A stretch of 64,000 nucleotides of DNA from an uncultured Coriobacteriaceae bacterium (GCA_944322305.1 CALUOP010000005.1:124001-188000); one strand, 5' to 3'. Shown: positions 9,998 through 19,012, numbered from the stretch's first letter. Made by a program: numbers and translations. Notes: generated by a model not told the origin, from the letters alone.

Positions 9998-11155
9998 ATG
10001 GCAGTGCTTTGCGGGAAATCTGCTTGGGAGTATTGGTCTACACCGCCTCTTGTTGCGGGCGCAGCTTTAACAAATGAGGACATGGCTCAATGTTCGGCGC
10101 AGGGCGGGGGCGACGCGCGCTTGGCTTCTGTGCGCGTTAACGCGTGCGAGACAGTGCGTAAGGTGCATGGACGGTTGCGCACCGACCTAAAGAACCTGTC
10201 TCTTCCTGTTTGCGTTTCTGCCGACAATAGCTCGTCGTTTCGGGATAGCGCGCTCATCGCGCCGCACGCGTTTAGCCAGGTAGCGCTGAAGCAGCATGCG
10301 TTGTCCTTGGGCGGCGGGCTCTTTGTCGCGTCGGTTCCGCTTGCATTGGCGCAGGCTTCTCGTAGCTGGTCGTTTTACGAGCTTGTTTTGCACATGTTTG
10401 AAGCGTGCGGCACGTATTGCGTGGCAAACTTCACCGATGCGGCGTCGTATACGTTGGATGCCCTGCGGGCCAACGGCATTGTTAGCCCGGACATGCCAGG
10501 CGGCGTGCGCGAGTACTACGACGCCGACGGGCGACGCGCGGTAGCCGTTTGCGACGATTTCCACGATGTTCCATGGGTGCTTTCATACGACCGCTTCGGC
10601 AAGCCGACCAACTTGTGGCGGCGTCCTCCTCTGGCAACCGTCGAGGAGCTGGAGAACTTTGCGGTGCAGGTGCGGAGGCTTCGCGGGATTCGGATGTTCC
10701 GCCAGGCGGTTGGCTGTGTGCTGAACGGCTCTGCCTCGCCGCTGGAGTCGCGCTTGGTCATGCTGCTTTGCCTTGAACCGCGTTTGGGCGGGCAGGGCTG
10801 GCCGCGGCCGTATCTCAACCGGCGGATCGACTACGCGCCTGCGGCACGCTTGCTTGCAGAAAGAAGCTACGCAATCGCCGATCTCATGTGGCCCGACCAG
10901 CGTGTTTGCATAGAGGTAAACGGCGAGGACTACCATGCTGACCGCGAGGGTTTTACCCTGCAGTCGGGACGGCGGGCGGCGCTCGAGGCCATGGGCTACA
11001 CCATGTTTGAAATCAACTATGACCAGATGTGCGATCTCAGCTGTTTCGAAGCGATGTTGGAAACGTTTTGCGCGCGACTTGGTTTTACGCTGCAGCCGCT
11101 AACGCGTATGTTCCAAATAGAGCGCTCTAGGCTGCATCGGGCGTTGTTTCCTTAA
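9998..11155 (+). CDS. DUF559-like (Vsr/PD-(D/E)XK-type) endonuclease-domain protein
   Basis: 385 residues. The C-terminal ~130 residues resemble the DUF559 nuclease family: SPLESRLVMLLCL, then PYLNRRID, IADLMWPDQRVCIEVNGEDYHADR with the expected acidic catalytic residues, and RRAALEAMGYTMFEINYDQM. The N-terminal two thirds have no domain I can name; in related proteins this part often resembles an AbiEi-type winged helix region, which I cannot confirm. Start ATG 9998 is preferred because GTGGAGGGAG lies just upstream; ATG 9923 in frame has no ribosome site. Base composition and codon choice are less GC-rich than in neighbours, and the gene sits alone between two similar palindromic elements, suggesting acquisition. 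DNA-cleaving activity and biological role are inferred. Confidence 0.7.
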   Translation: MAVLCGKSAWEYWSTPPLVAGAALTNEDMAQCSAQGGGDARLASVRVNACETVRKVHGRLRTDLKNLSLPVCVSADNSSSFRDSALIAPHAFSQVALKQHALSLGGGLFVASVPLALAQASRSWSFYELVLHMFEACGTYCVANFTDAASYTLDALRANGIVSPDMPGGVREYYDADGRRAVAVCDDFHDVPWVLSYDRFGKPTNLWRRPPLATVEELENFAVQVRRLRGIRMFRQAVGCVLNGSASPLESRLVMLLCLEPRLGGQGWPRPYLNRRIDYAPAARLLAERSYAIADLMWPDQRVCIEVNGEDYHADREGFTLQSGRRAALEAMGYTMFEINYDQMCDLSCFEAMLETFCARLGFTLQPLTRMFQIERSRLHRALFP

Positions 11156-11302
11156 GGAAAGACCGTAATGTGGGCGCGCGAGCTGGGGTGGCCGCGCTGA
11201 ATTGCGGTTTGGAGGCGATTTGGATTGTTGTCGGGCGGCGATGGCGGGGCGTTTTTGACCGTGAGGAAAGGTATTCTGTGTGCTAGGAAGGAGCGAGGCT
11301 CA

Positions 11303-11423
11303 TAAACCTGTTGTTTTTGAATACCATCTAAAGTATGGAGGTTATATAACATTTTGCGACCTGCGGAAATGATGGCAGATAACGGTTGTCTACTTTGCGG
11401 GGGTGTCCAAAACAACAGGTTTA
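11303..11423. repeat. Palindromic element B (right flank of nuclease gene)
   Basis: Arms at 11303-11320 and 11406-11423 are inverted copies matching at 17 of 18 positions, again built around CCTGTTGTTTT / AAAACAACAGG as in element A. The spacer is 85 nt (81 in A). Inside is a 10-bp perfect palindrome GTTATATAAC (11342-11351). It lies between the convergent nuclease and TetR genes, so it could also act as a two-way terminator. Nothing else is evident in 11156-11482. Confidence 0.75.
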
Positions 11424-11482
11424 ATGAAACCACGGCTTGACAAGCCGTCCAAGCAGGCCGGTTGGCGCGGATTCTGCTGCAG

Positions 11483-12172
11483 TTATCCCAGCAAGTCGTA
11501 GGGCGAGAGGCGCTTGGCCTTGCCGATCATGACGGCAACGTCCTCGCACGGCTCCTCGGCGCCCTTCTTGAGCCACAGCAGCACCACGGCCATGACACCG
11601 CCCAGCGCGATCTCGCGCGCATAGTCGGCGGGGATGCCGTGCGTGTCGATGGTGAGCGTGTCCGAGCGCTGGATCTCCGCCAATAGACGCTCTCCCAGCA
11701 TGTTTTTGAACCGCTCGGCAAACTGGGCGTCACCGCCGGGGCCGATAAGCGCGGTGAAGAACGCGCGGTCCTCCTGCACGAAGCTCAGGGCGCGCAGGAT
11801 CGCCTCGTCTGAGACGAACTCGTCCGGGGCGTCTCCGCAAGCTGGTGCGGCGCTGCTCGCCGCCATATCCCGCGCGGCCGGGCCAGCTTCTGCGGCTGGC
11901 GTTTCAGCGTCTGGCCCCGGTGCCGCCTTTGCGGCGCCTTCTTCCCGAGCCGTCGGGAAGAGCAGCTCGCCCAGGTGCGCCAGCGCGTCGTCCTCAAGCT
12001 GGTGCATGAGGTCGTACTTGTCAACGAAGTGCAGGTACACGGTGCCGCGGTTGATTCCCGCGCGCCGCGCGATGTCGCTTATCGACAGCGCGTCCAGGCC
12101 CTTTTCGGCGATGAGCTCGGTAAACGCGCGCTTGATGTTGCGGCGCGTGGCGGTGTTGCGCTTCTCGGCCAT
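11483..12172 (-). CDS. TetR/AcrR-family transcriptional regulator
   Basis: 229 residues. The N-terminal helix-turn-helix (about 10-55) is typical: IKRAFTELIAEKG, LSISDIARRAGINRGTVYLHFVDKYDLM. The C-terminal part ends with FFTALIGPGG...IALGGVMAVVLLWLKKG, like TetR_C subfamilies that bind small hydrophobic ligands. An Ala/Pro-rich insertion of ~45 residues (about 78-120) interrupts the regulatory domain. Start ATG at 12172 behind AAAGGGA. Divergent from the ABC exporter genes; it probably represses them and itself from the dyad in the 277-nt shared gap. The effector is unknown. Confidence 0.88.
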   Translation of the reverse strand: MAEKRNTATRRNIKRAFTELIAEKGLDALSISDIARRAGINRGTVYLHFVDKYDLMHQLEDDALAHLGELLFPTAREEGAAKAAPGPDAETPAAEAGPAARDMAASSAAPACGDAPDEFVSDEAILRALSFVQEDRAFFTALIGPGGDAQFAERFKNMLGERLLAEIQRSDTLTIDTHGIPADYAREIALGGVMAVVLLWLKKGAEEPCEDVAVMIGKAKRLSPYDLLG

Positions 12173-12293
12173 GGGATCCCTTTCGTTCGCAGTGCATGCG
12201 GCGCTTTCAGCTCTGTGGTGCCGATGTGGCTATCTCAACGCTTCGGCAGGTTCTGTTCATTGAACCGCCCTACTCCCAACTCTAGAATATGCC

Positions 12294-12328
12294 CACGCTT
12301 AAATCAACATGTTGTTTATTTAGGCGTG
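12294..12328. promoter_or_regulatory. Candidate TetR operator (double dyad)
   Basis: A perfect 10-bp palindrome CAACATGTTG (12305-12314) flanked by AAA and TTT lies inside an outer inverted repeat, CACGCTTAAA (12294-12303) and TTTAGGCGTG (12319-12328), matching at 9 of 10 positions. Its place in the TetR/ABC divergent gap fits an autoregulatory operator. A smaller dyad GTTCATTGAAC lies at about 12255-12265. Confidence 0.5.
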
Positions 12329-12449
12329 AAACGGGAACGATCAGGGTATCGCAGGACGCGTTGCGCGCGGACGTCTCGCAGACGCGGCGCGGATCCCGGC
12401 GCACCCCTGCCCGCGGCTTTGCCGCAGGCGCGGAACGAAAGGAAGGCCC

Positions 12450-13151
12450 ATGGCCTACATCGACGTGGAGCACCTGTACCGCCGCTACCACACCGGCGGC
12501 ACGGAGATCATCGCCAACAACGACGTCACCTTTTCGGTGGAGAAGGGCGAGCTCGTGATCATCCTCGGCGCGTCGGGCGCCGGCAAGTCTACCCTGCTCA
12601 ACATCCTCGGCGGCATGGACAGCCCCAACGAGGGCCGCGTGGTGGTGGCGGGCCGCGATATCGCCCGTCTCGACCGCCGCGAGCTCACGCGCTACCGGCG
12701 CACCGACGTGGGCTTCGTCTTCCAGTTCTACAACCTGGTGGCCAACCTCACCGCCAAGGAGAACGTGGAGCTCGCCAGCGAGATCGTCCGCGACGCGCAG
12801 AACCCCGTGGAGGTGCTCAAGCTCGTGGGGCTCGAGGGCCGTCTCAACAACTTCCCCGCGCAGCTCTCCGGCGGCGAGCAGCAGCGCGTGGCCATCGCCC
12901 GCGCCGTGGCCAAGAACCCCAAGATCCTGCTGTGCGACGAGCCTACCGGCGCGCTCGACTACCGCACCGGCAAGCAGGTGCTCAAGATCCTGCAGGACAT
13001 GTGTCGCGTTCGCGGTGCCACCACGCTCATCGTCACGCACAACGCCGCGCTCGCGCCCATCGGCGACCGCGTGATCCACATGCGCGACGCCCGCGTGGTC
13101 AAGATCGAGCGCAGCGAGCACCCCGCCGACATCTCTGCCATCGAGTGGTAG
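12450..13151 (+). CDS. ABC transporter ATP-binding protein (MacB/LolD type)
   Basis: 233 residues, one complete nucleotide-binding domain: Walker [10 protein letters not shown] (about 40-48), Q-loop in FVFQFYNLV, signature [14 protein letters not shown], Walker [13 protein letters not shown], switch His in IVTHN. Closest to the LolD/MacB/SalX group that pairs with FtsX-type permeases, which move lipids, peptides or do mechanical work rather than import. Start ATG 12450 behind AAAGGAAGG. The permease follows after 9 nt, and the divergent TetR gene probably controls both. Confidence 0.93.
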   Translation: MAYIDVEHLYRRYHTGGTEIIANNDVTFSVEKGELVIILGASGAGKSTLLNILGGMDSPNEGRVVVAGRDIARLDRRELTRYRRTDVGFVFQFYNLVANLTAKENVELASEIVRDAQNPVEVLKLVGLEGRLNNFPAQLSGGEQQRVAIARAVAKNPKILLCDEPTGALDYRTGKQVLKILQDMCRVRGATTLIVTHNAALAPIGDRVIHMRDARVVKIERSEHPADISAIEW

Positions 13152-13160
13152 GGGGTCGCC

Positions 13161-16100
13161 ATGGAACCGCGCAACCAAAACGCTCCCCGCGCGCGGCATC
13201 GCCTGCGCCGCGGCGGCAAGCATGCCCTGTGGCGCGACATCCGCGCCTCCATCCGCCGCTCCAAGGGGCGGTTCTTCTCCATCGTGGGCCTCATGGCGCT
13301 CGGGTCCTTCGCGCTCGTGGGCCTCAAAGTGGCCGGCCCGGACATGCGCGCGGCCGGCGCGCAGTACTTCCAAAGCCTCAACGCCGCCGACCTCACCGTC
13401 ATCGCCGACTACGGCCTCACTTCGGCCGACCAAGAGCTTATCGCCCAGGTAAACGATCTGCGTCAGGTTGAGTACGGCTACCTGAAGGACGTGGTGATCA
13501 AGGGCACCGACACCAGCGTGCGCCTGCAGTCGGCGCCCGAGGACGTCTCGCTGTACGAGGTTGTGCAGGGCAGCATGCCCGAGGTAGCCGACGAGGTGGC
13601 GCTGGACGAGAAGCTCGCAGACGCCTACCGCCTGGGCGACACGTTCTCCGTGACCGAGAAGGCCGACGCCCAGGGCAACACGGTGCTCACGCGCACGAGC
13701 TTCACCGTGGTGGGCTTCGTGCGCTCTCCGGAGATCGTCTCGAAGATCAACCACGGCGAGTCAACGGCGGGCTCCGGCGAGCTGGACGCGTACGGCGTGG
13801 TGGCGCCCGCGGCGTTTGACTCGGACGTGCACATGACGGCGCGCCTCACCTTCACCGACACCGAGGGGCTCGACCCCTACAGCGACGCCTACGACGAGGC
13901 CGTGCACGAGCATAAAAACGAGCTGGAGGATCTGCTCGCCCAGCGTCCGGCGGCGCGCCTGGCCGAGGTGCGCGCCGACAGCCAGCAAGAGATAGACGAC
14001 GGGCAGGCGCAGGTCGACGACGGGCGCGCCGAGCTCGCCCAGGCGGCCGCCGAGCTCGCCGACGCGCGCACCCAGCTGGACAGTGGGGCCGCGCAGATAA
14101 CAACGGCCGAGAACACCCTGACCTCGCAGCTCGCGGCGGCGGGCGACAAGCTCGCGTCCGGCGCCGCGCAGATACGAAGCGGCCGCATACAGCTTGCCGC
14201 AGGCGAGGCCGAGCTCGCGCGCAAGGAGGCCGACCTCGCTGCGGCCCGCCAGCAGATAGCCGCGGGCCAGGAAGCCTACGACGCCGCCGCGTCGGAGCTC
14301 GCCGCCAAGAAGCAGGAGTACCACGCGGGCGTGGCGGCGTACAGGCAGGTGGCCGCCGAGCTCGCGCAGAAGCAGGACGCCTACGGCCAGGGCGCCGCGG
14401 CGCTTGAGGACGCCCGGGCCGAGCTCGCCGCCGCGCAGGATGCGGTGGATGCCGCCCAGGCGCAGATCACCGCGGCGTCCGAGAAGCTCGAGCAGGGCAA
14501 GCAGGGCTATGACGCCGCACTTGACCAGGCCGCCTCCGCGCGCGGGCAGGCCGAGCAGGCGTGCGCTGATGCAACCGAGAAGATCGACGCCCTCGACGCT
14601 CAGCTCGCCGTACCCGACCTGGCGGACGAGAAGCGCGCCCAGCTTGAGGCCGCGCGCGCCGAGGTTGCCGTCCAGCTGGAGAAGGCGCAGGCCGCGGCTG
14701 CAGCTGCGGCAGACGCAGAGGCGCAGGCGCAGGCGGCGCGCGACGCCTTTATGGACGAGACCTACAACCCCGGTGCGCAGGAGCTTGCGCACAAGCAGGC
14801 CGAGCTCGACGCGCAAGCGGCGGCGCTCAAGCCCAAGCAGGAGGAGCTCGCCGCCAAGGAGCAGGAGCTCGCCGGAGCCGCGCAGCAGCTCGAGGAGGGC
14901 CGCGCCGCGCTGGCGCAGTCCAAGCAGCAGCTCGACGACGCGGCAGCGCAGCTTGCCACCGGCCGCAGTAAGCTCGCCGCCTCGGCAACCCAGCTGGCGC
15001 AGGCCCGCTCGCAGGCTGACGACGGCGCGGCGCAGCTCGCCGCCGGCCGCCAGACCCTCGAGCAGGGCGCCGACCTTCTCGCCCAGAAGGAGCAGGAGCT
15101 CGCCGCCGGCCAAGCCGAGCTTGCCCAGGCGCGTGCCGCCGGCGAGGCCGAGATCGCCGCCGCCAAGCAAGAGCTGGCCGAAAAGGAGGCTGCCTACGAA
15201 AAGGCCCGCGCGGCCTACGAGGACGAGCGCCCCGGCGCCGAGGCGGATCTCGCCCAGGCCGAGGCCGAGCTCGCCGAGGCGCGCGAGGAGCTCGCCGGCC
15301 TGGAGCAGCCCAGCTACACGGTGAGCTCGCGGCGCGAGGTGCCCGGCGGCGACGGCTACCGCGTGTACCAGACGGTCGCCGAGATCATCGACGCGCTGGC
15401 CAACGTGTTTCCCATCTTTCTGTACTTCGTGGCGGCTCTGGTGACCTTCACCACCATGACGCGCATGGTCGAGGAAGAGCGCATCAACTCCGGCACGCTC
15501 AAGGCGCTGGGCTACTCCGACCGCGACGTGATGCTCAAGTTCGTGGTCTACGGCTTTGCCGCGAGCACCTTGGGCTCGCTTTTGGGCATTGCGGCGGGCC
15601 ACACCGTCCTGCCGTGGATCGTGTACGCCGCGTACGGGGCCAAGTTCACCCTGCCCGCCATCACGCTGACGTTCGACCCTGCGGTAAGCGCGGTGGCGCT
15701 TGCGCTGGGCTACGCGTCGGCGGTGCTGCCGGCGGCGCTTTCGGCCAAGCAGGAGCTGACCGCGCGTCCGGCCGAGCTGCTGCTGCCCAAGCCGCCTGCG
15801 GCCGGGTCCAAGATCCTGCTCGAGCACGTGAGGCCGCTGTGGCGCCGCCTGTCCTTCACGCAGAAGGTCACCGCGCGCAACCTCTTCCGCTACAAGAAGC
15901 GCATGCTCATGACCATCTTCGGCGTGGCGGGCGCGGTGGTGCTTCTCGTGGCTGGCTTCGGCACGCAGTACTCCATCTCGGGCATCTCCGACGAGCAGTT
16001 CGGCCGCCTGGTGAGCTACGACATGATCGTGGCCGAGTCGCCCACGGCCACTTCCACAGAGCTCGACGCGCTTGCCAGCTGCCTGGCCGAGAAGGACGTG

Positions 16101-16997
16101 GCGCGCAGCCTGCCGCTGTACTACGAGAACGTCACCCGCGAGGCCGGCGCGCGCATGGACACGCAGGACATCACGATGATCGTGCCCGACGACCCCGCCG
16201 AGCTGGCGGACTACATCACCTTGCAGGTGCGCGCCACCGGCGAGCCCATCACGCTCACGGACGACTCCGTGGTGCTCTCCGAGCGCCTGGCCGAGCTTCT
16301 GGGCGTCGGCCCCGGCGACACCTTCACCGTGACGGACGCCACCGGCACCGAGCGCACCCTTGCCGTGACCGACGTGTGCGAGATGTACCTGGGGCACTTC
16401 CTCTTCGTGGGCAAGGGCGCCTACCGCCGCGCCTTCCACGCTCCGTACGAGAAGAACGCGTACCTGGTGACGCTTGCCAACGGCAGCGCCGACGCGGTGA
16501 ACGCCGCGGCCTGCTCGTTCATGGAGCTGCCGGCGGTCAAAGGCATCCAGCAGAACACCTCGCTCAAGGCCGAGATCGCCACCATCGTCGACTCGCTCAA
16601 CATGATCATGGTGGTGCTTATCGCGGTGGCCAGCATGCTCGCCGTGGTGATCCTGTACAACCTCACCACCATCAACGTGTCCGAGCGCCTGCGCGAGCTT
16701 TCCACCATCAAGGTGCTGGGCTTCTACGACAACGAGGTGACCATGTACATCTACCGCGAGACCATCATCCTCACGCTGATAGGCATCGTGGCGGGCTGGG
16801 TCATAGGCGTGTGGTTCCGCAACTACATCATCACCGTGGTGCCGCCCGACAACGTGATGTTCGACCCGGGCTTTGCCGTGTACGTGTTCGTGATCCCCCT
16901 GGTGATCGTGGGCGTCATCACCGTGGCGCTGGGCTTTGCCGTAAACCGCCGCCTGGTGAAGGTCGACATGCTCGAGGCGCTGAAGAGCGTGGAGTAG
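13161..16997 (+). CDS. FtsX-like ABC permease with a very large coiled-coil extracytoplasmic domain
   Basis: 1278 residues. A basic N-terminus is followed by TM1 (about 37-57, FFSIVGLMALGSFALVG), a MacB-like periplasmic segment to ~240, then about 480 residues (~250-730) of Ala/Gln/Glu-rich heptads, a long coiled coil. The FtsX core follows: ~three TM segments at ~745-860, a KVTARNLFRYKKRM region beginning a second MacB-like unit with TM near 920, and three TM segments at ~1120-1270. It pairs with the ATPase 9 nt upstream. Similar proteins occur in Firmicutes and Coriobacteria as putative exporters; substrate unknown. The coiled coil would project from the membrane and suggests a mechanical or wall-spanning role (inference). 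Confidence 0.9.
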   Translation: MEPRNQNAPRARHRLRRGGKHALWRDIRASIRRSKGRFFSIVGLMALGSFALVGLKVAGPDMRAAGAQYFQSLNAADLTVIADYGLTSADQELIAQVNDLRQVEYGYLKDVVIKGTDTSVRLQSAPEDVSLYEVVQGSMPEVADEVALDEKLADAYRLGDTFSVTEKADAQGNTVLTRTSFTVVGFVRSPEIVSKINHGESTAGSGELDAYGVVAPAAFDSDVHMTARLTFTDTEGLDPYSDAYDEAVHEHKNELEDLLAQRPAARLAEVRADSQQEIDDGQAQVDDGRAELAQAAAELADARTQLDSGAAQITTAENTLTSQLAAAGDKLASGAAQIRSGRIQLAAGEAELARKEADLAAARQQIAAGQEAYDAAASELAAKKQEYHAGVAAYRQVAAELAQKQDAYGQGAAALEDARAELAAAQDAVDAAQAQITAASEKLEQGKQGYDAALDQAASARGQAEQACADATEKIDALDAQLAVPDLADEKRAQLEAARAEVAVQLEKAQAAAAAAADAEAQAQAARDAFMDETYNPGAQELAHKQAELDAQAAALKPKQEELAAKEQELAGAAQQLEEGRAALAQSKQQLDDAAAQLATGRSKLAASATQLAQARSQADDGAAQLAAGRQTLEQGADLLAQKEQELAAGQAELAQARAAGEAEIAAAKQELAEKEAAYEKARAAYEDERPGAEADLAQAEAELAEAREELAGLEQPSYTVSSRREVPGGDGYRVYQTVAEIIDALANVFPIFLYFVAALVTFTTMTRMVEEERINSGTLKALGYSDRDVMLKFVVYGFAASTLGSLLGIAAGHTVLPWIVYAAYGAKFTLPAITLTFDPAVSAVALALGYASAVLPAALSAKQELTARPAELLLPKPPAAGSKILLEHVRPLWRRLSFTQKVTARNLFRYKKRMLMTIFGVAGAVVLLVAGFGTQYSISGISDEQFGRLVSYDMIVAESPTATSTELDALASCLAEKDVARSLPLYYENVTREAGARMDTQDITMIVPDDPAELADYITLQVRATGEPITLTDDSVVLSERLAELLGVGPGDTFTVTDATGTERTLAVTDVCEMYLGHFLFVGKGAYRRAFHAPYEKNAYLVTLANGSADAVNAAACSFMELPAVKGIQQNTSLKAEIATIVDSLNMIMVVLIAVASMLAVVILYNLTTINVSERLRELSTIKVLGFYDNEVTMYIYRETIILTLIGIVAGWVIGVWFRNYIITVVPPDNVMFDPGFAVYVFVIPLVIVGVITVALGFAVNRRLVKVDMLEALKSVE

Positions 16998-17030
16998 CTT
17001 AAGGCCCGGGCTGAGAAGATCGGGCAGAGG

Positions 17031-17066
17031 CGCGGGGGTGCTTGCCGGAGGGCGGGCACCCCCGCG
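17031..17066 (+). terminator. Probable terminator after the ABC permease
   Basis: Perfect 11-bp arms CGCGGGGGTGC (17031-17041) and GCACCCCCGCG (17056-17066) with a 14-nt loop, followed by TCTGTTT. The T tract is poor, so efficiency is uncertain. Confidence 0.5.
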
Positions 17067-17081
17067 TCTGTTTCCGCTATG

Positions 17082-17113
17082 CTTGGACGGGTACGGACTT
17101 GGACGGGTACGGA
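17082..17113 (+). repeat. Tandem 16-bp repeat carrying the REP core
   Basis: CTTGGACGGGTACGGA occurs twice back to back (17082-17097 and 17098-17113), directly before the ribosome site of the next gene. It contains GGACGGGTACG, the core of the REP-like palindromes found elsewhere in the window, but without the flanking arms. Confidence 0.7.
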
Positions 17114-17128
17114 GAAAGGGGTCGGCGC

Positions 17129-18004
17129 ATGGCGGCGTTTGCGGAGTTCGTCTCGGGGTGGCTGATCAATTTTGTGATCGCGTGGGTTGCCATGCTGCTT
17201 TTGCCCATGCGCCGGCCGCTGGCGTTTTTCGTGGTCTTCAACCTCGTCACGGCGGTGCTCACCACGGTGCAGGCGAGCATGGCCGCGTTTTTCTCGCTGA
17301 TCAACCTTGTGATCAACTACTGCGGCGTGCCCGTGCTCTTTTGGCGCGGCGCCCTCGGTCGCCGCGTTATGTGCGGACTGCTGTTGACTGCCCTCGTTGC
17401 CGTTGACGAGACCCTCAGCATGCTGGTGTTCTCGCTGGTAGGCATTCCCCAATACCGTGCCGACGTCCTGAGCCCGGAGTTCCTCACGGCTCTGCGCGTG
17501 CCGTACGCGGCGTTTCTGGTTGCGGGCGGCTTGGGGTTGCAGTACCTGCTTGCCCGCGTGGGTTTTGGGGTAAGGGGCCGGGCCGGGCAGGCGTTCGTGG
17601 CGTTTGCGGCGCTGGAGCTCGCCATGGTGCTCGCGCCGTTCTTTCTGCTGTTTTACTACGCGGAAAGCGGCCGGGCGCCGTTATACGTTTTCACGGGCGT
17701 CATCCTGTTTGCGCTGGCGGCGCTCGTTGCGGTGCTGTTCAGCGCGGAGCGATTCAACCGCGCCGAGCGCGAGCGGGCGCGCTCCCGCGAGCTCGAGGAC
17801 GACCTGCGAGCGTATCTGGAGCGTTCGCGCGCGGCGCTGTTGGCGTCGGGCCAGGTGGCGCGCTTCCGTCACGACCAGCGCAACCACTTGCAGGTGGTTG
17901 CGAGTCTCATCGAGCGCGGCGAGCTGGGCGAGGCCCGCGCCTACGTGCACGAGCTGACGGATGCCTTGCGAGCGGAGGAGCAGGCGCAGGAGGGGTCGCG
18001 ATGA
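17129..18004 (+). CDS. Membrane sensor with phospho-acceptor domain but no ATPase domain
   Basis: 291 residues. About six hydrophobic segments fill residues 8-205 (for example FVIAWVAMLLLPM, LELAMVLAPFFLLFYY, FTGVILFALAALVAVLF), as in AgrC-like sensors. Then comes a coiled linker and a dimerisation helix with the H box RFRHDQRNHLQVV, His at about 248, of the HDxxNH type used by GHKL kinases. The protein ends ~43 residues after this His, so no N, G1 or G2 boxes are present. Start ATG 17129 behind GGAGAAAGGGG. Its stop overlaps the next start by four bases (ATGA); that gene supplies a GHKL ATPase domain. A working kinase from the two proteins together is inference. Confidence 0.75.
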   Translation: MAAFAEFVSGWLINFVIAWVAMLLLPMRRPLAFFVVFNLVTAVLTTVQASMAAFFSLINLVINYCGVPVLFWRGALGRRVMCGLLLTALVAVDETLSMLVFSLVGIPQYRADVLSPEFLTALRVPYAAFLVAGGLGLQYLLARVGFGVRGRAGQAFVAFAALELAMVLAPFFLLFYYAESGRAPLYVFTGVILFALAALVAVLFSAERFNRAERERARSRELEDDLRAYLERSRAALLASGQVARFRHDQRNHLQVVASLIERGELGEARAYVHELTDALRAEEQAQEGSR

Positions 18005-19008
18005 CGGTTGCCTACGTGCTGTGCGCGGCTGCGCTTGCGGCCTTGGCGGTCACGACGGCGCGCCTGTGGAGCATGCTTGCCGAGGTGGCGCCGGCCCGCC
18101 GGATGCTCAACATGCTGTACCCGGCAAGCCAGATGCTCGCGGTGGCTTTTGCGGTGTGGCTGGTGGGCGCGTACGCGTTCGGCCGCGACGCCGCGGTGTT
18201 CGTGGCGCTCTTGGGGATGGTCTGCGCCGTGCTTGACCCGGTGCTGTTCCGCAGCGTGCTCACGGCCGAGCGCGCCGACCGCGAGGCGGCGCGGGCGCGC
18301 CTGCTCGAAGAGCAGGTGGCGGCCCAGAAGCGCCATGCGGACCTGGCTCAACGCGGCGCGGCGCAAGCCGACGAGCTGCGCGTGAAGCTGCTGCGGGAGC
18401 TGGAGGGGCTCGAGGCGGCGCTTGCCGCAGGAGATGTTGCGCGGGCTGACGGAGCGCTTGCGGGCGCCGAGTACGTGGTGCGCCCGCCCGAGAAGCGCTT
18501 CTGCGAGCACCCGGCGGTGGACGCGCTGCTGGCCGCCAAGGCCGCGCAGTGCGCCGAGGCCGGCGTTGAGCTGGGCGTTGCGGCCGCGGTGCCGCTCGAC
18601 GCCGGCATGCAGCCCGTAGAGCTCTGCGCCGTCTTCGCCAACGCGCTCGACAACGCGTTGCATGCCTGTACGGCGCCCGGGGCTGCCGGGGTAGACGGTG
18701 TCCGTCCGCGCATCGAGCTTGCGGCGCGGCCGGCGCACGGGTTCTTCTCGCTTGTCGTGCGGAACCCGTGCGCGCCTGGCGCCGCGGCGCCTGCCCGCGG
18801 CGTGTCCGGTGGGTTCCGCTCTCCGTTGGGCGAGAAGCGTCGGGGCGGCGGGGCTGCCGGCGGGGCCCGCGCGGATGCCGCCGCTGCGCTGCCCGAGCAC
18901 GGCTGGGGCCTCTCCATCATCGAGGCCATCGTGCGCCGCCACGACGGCGACCTGTCGTGCACGGCCGAGCGCGGCGTCTTCACCCTGAGCGCGCTCTGGA
19001 GGCTCTAG
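18001..19008 (+). CDS. GHKL-ATPase sensor kinase partner
   Basis: 335 residues. Two hydrophobic segments (about 4-20 and 44-84) precede a helical linker and a GHKL ATPase: N box FANALDNALHAC (about 212-223), and HGWGLSIIEAIV (about 300-311) as the G box. Aligning the helix before it (about 120-150) with that of the preceding gene places Val/Lys where the phospho-His should be; the nearby RHADLAQ at 111-117 does not fit an H box. A Gly/Ala-rich insertion (about 257-298) interrupts the ATP lid region. The start overlaps the upstream stop (ATGA), so the two are translationally coupled. It likely phosphorylates the upstream partner in trans, or is a degenerate kinase. Confidence 0.75.
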   Translation: MTVAYVLCAAALAALAVTTARLWSMLAEVAPARRMLNMLYPASQMLAVAFAVWLVGAYAFGRDAAVFVALLGMVCAVLDPVLFRSVLTAERADREAARARLLEEQVAAQKRHADLAQRGAAQADELRVKLLRELEGLEAALAAGDVARADGALAGAEYVVRPPEKRFCEHPAVDALLAAKAAQCAEAGVELGVAAAVPLDAGMQPVELCAVFANALDNALHACTAPGAAGVDGVRPRIELAARPAHGFFSLVVRNPCAPGAAAPARGVSGGFRSPLGEKRRGGGAAGGARADAAAALPEHGWGLSIIEAIVRRHDGDLSCTAERGVFTLSALWRL

Positions 19009-19012
19009 GACT

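Noticed and set aside
11300-11360. Promoter TTGTTT...TAAAGT in palindromic element B
   Set aside because: The spacer is only about 12 nt and no gene follows in that direction; the TetR gene converges on it.
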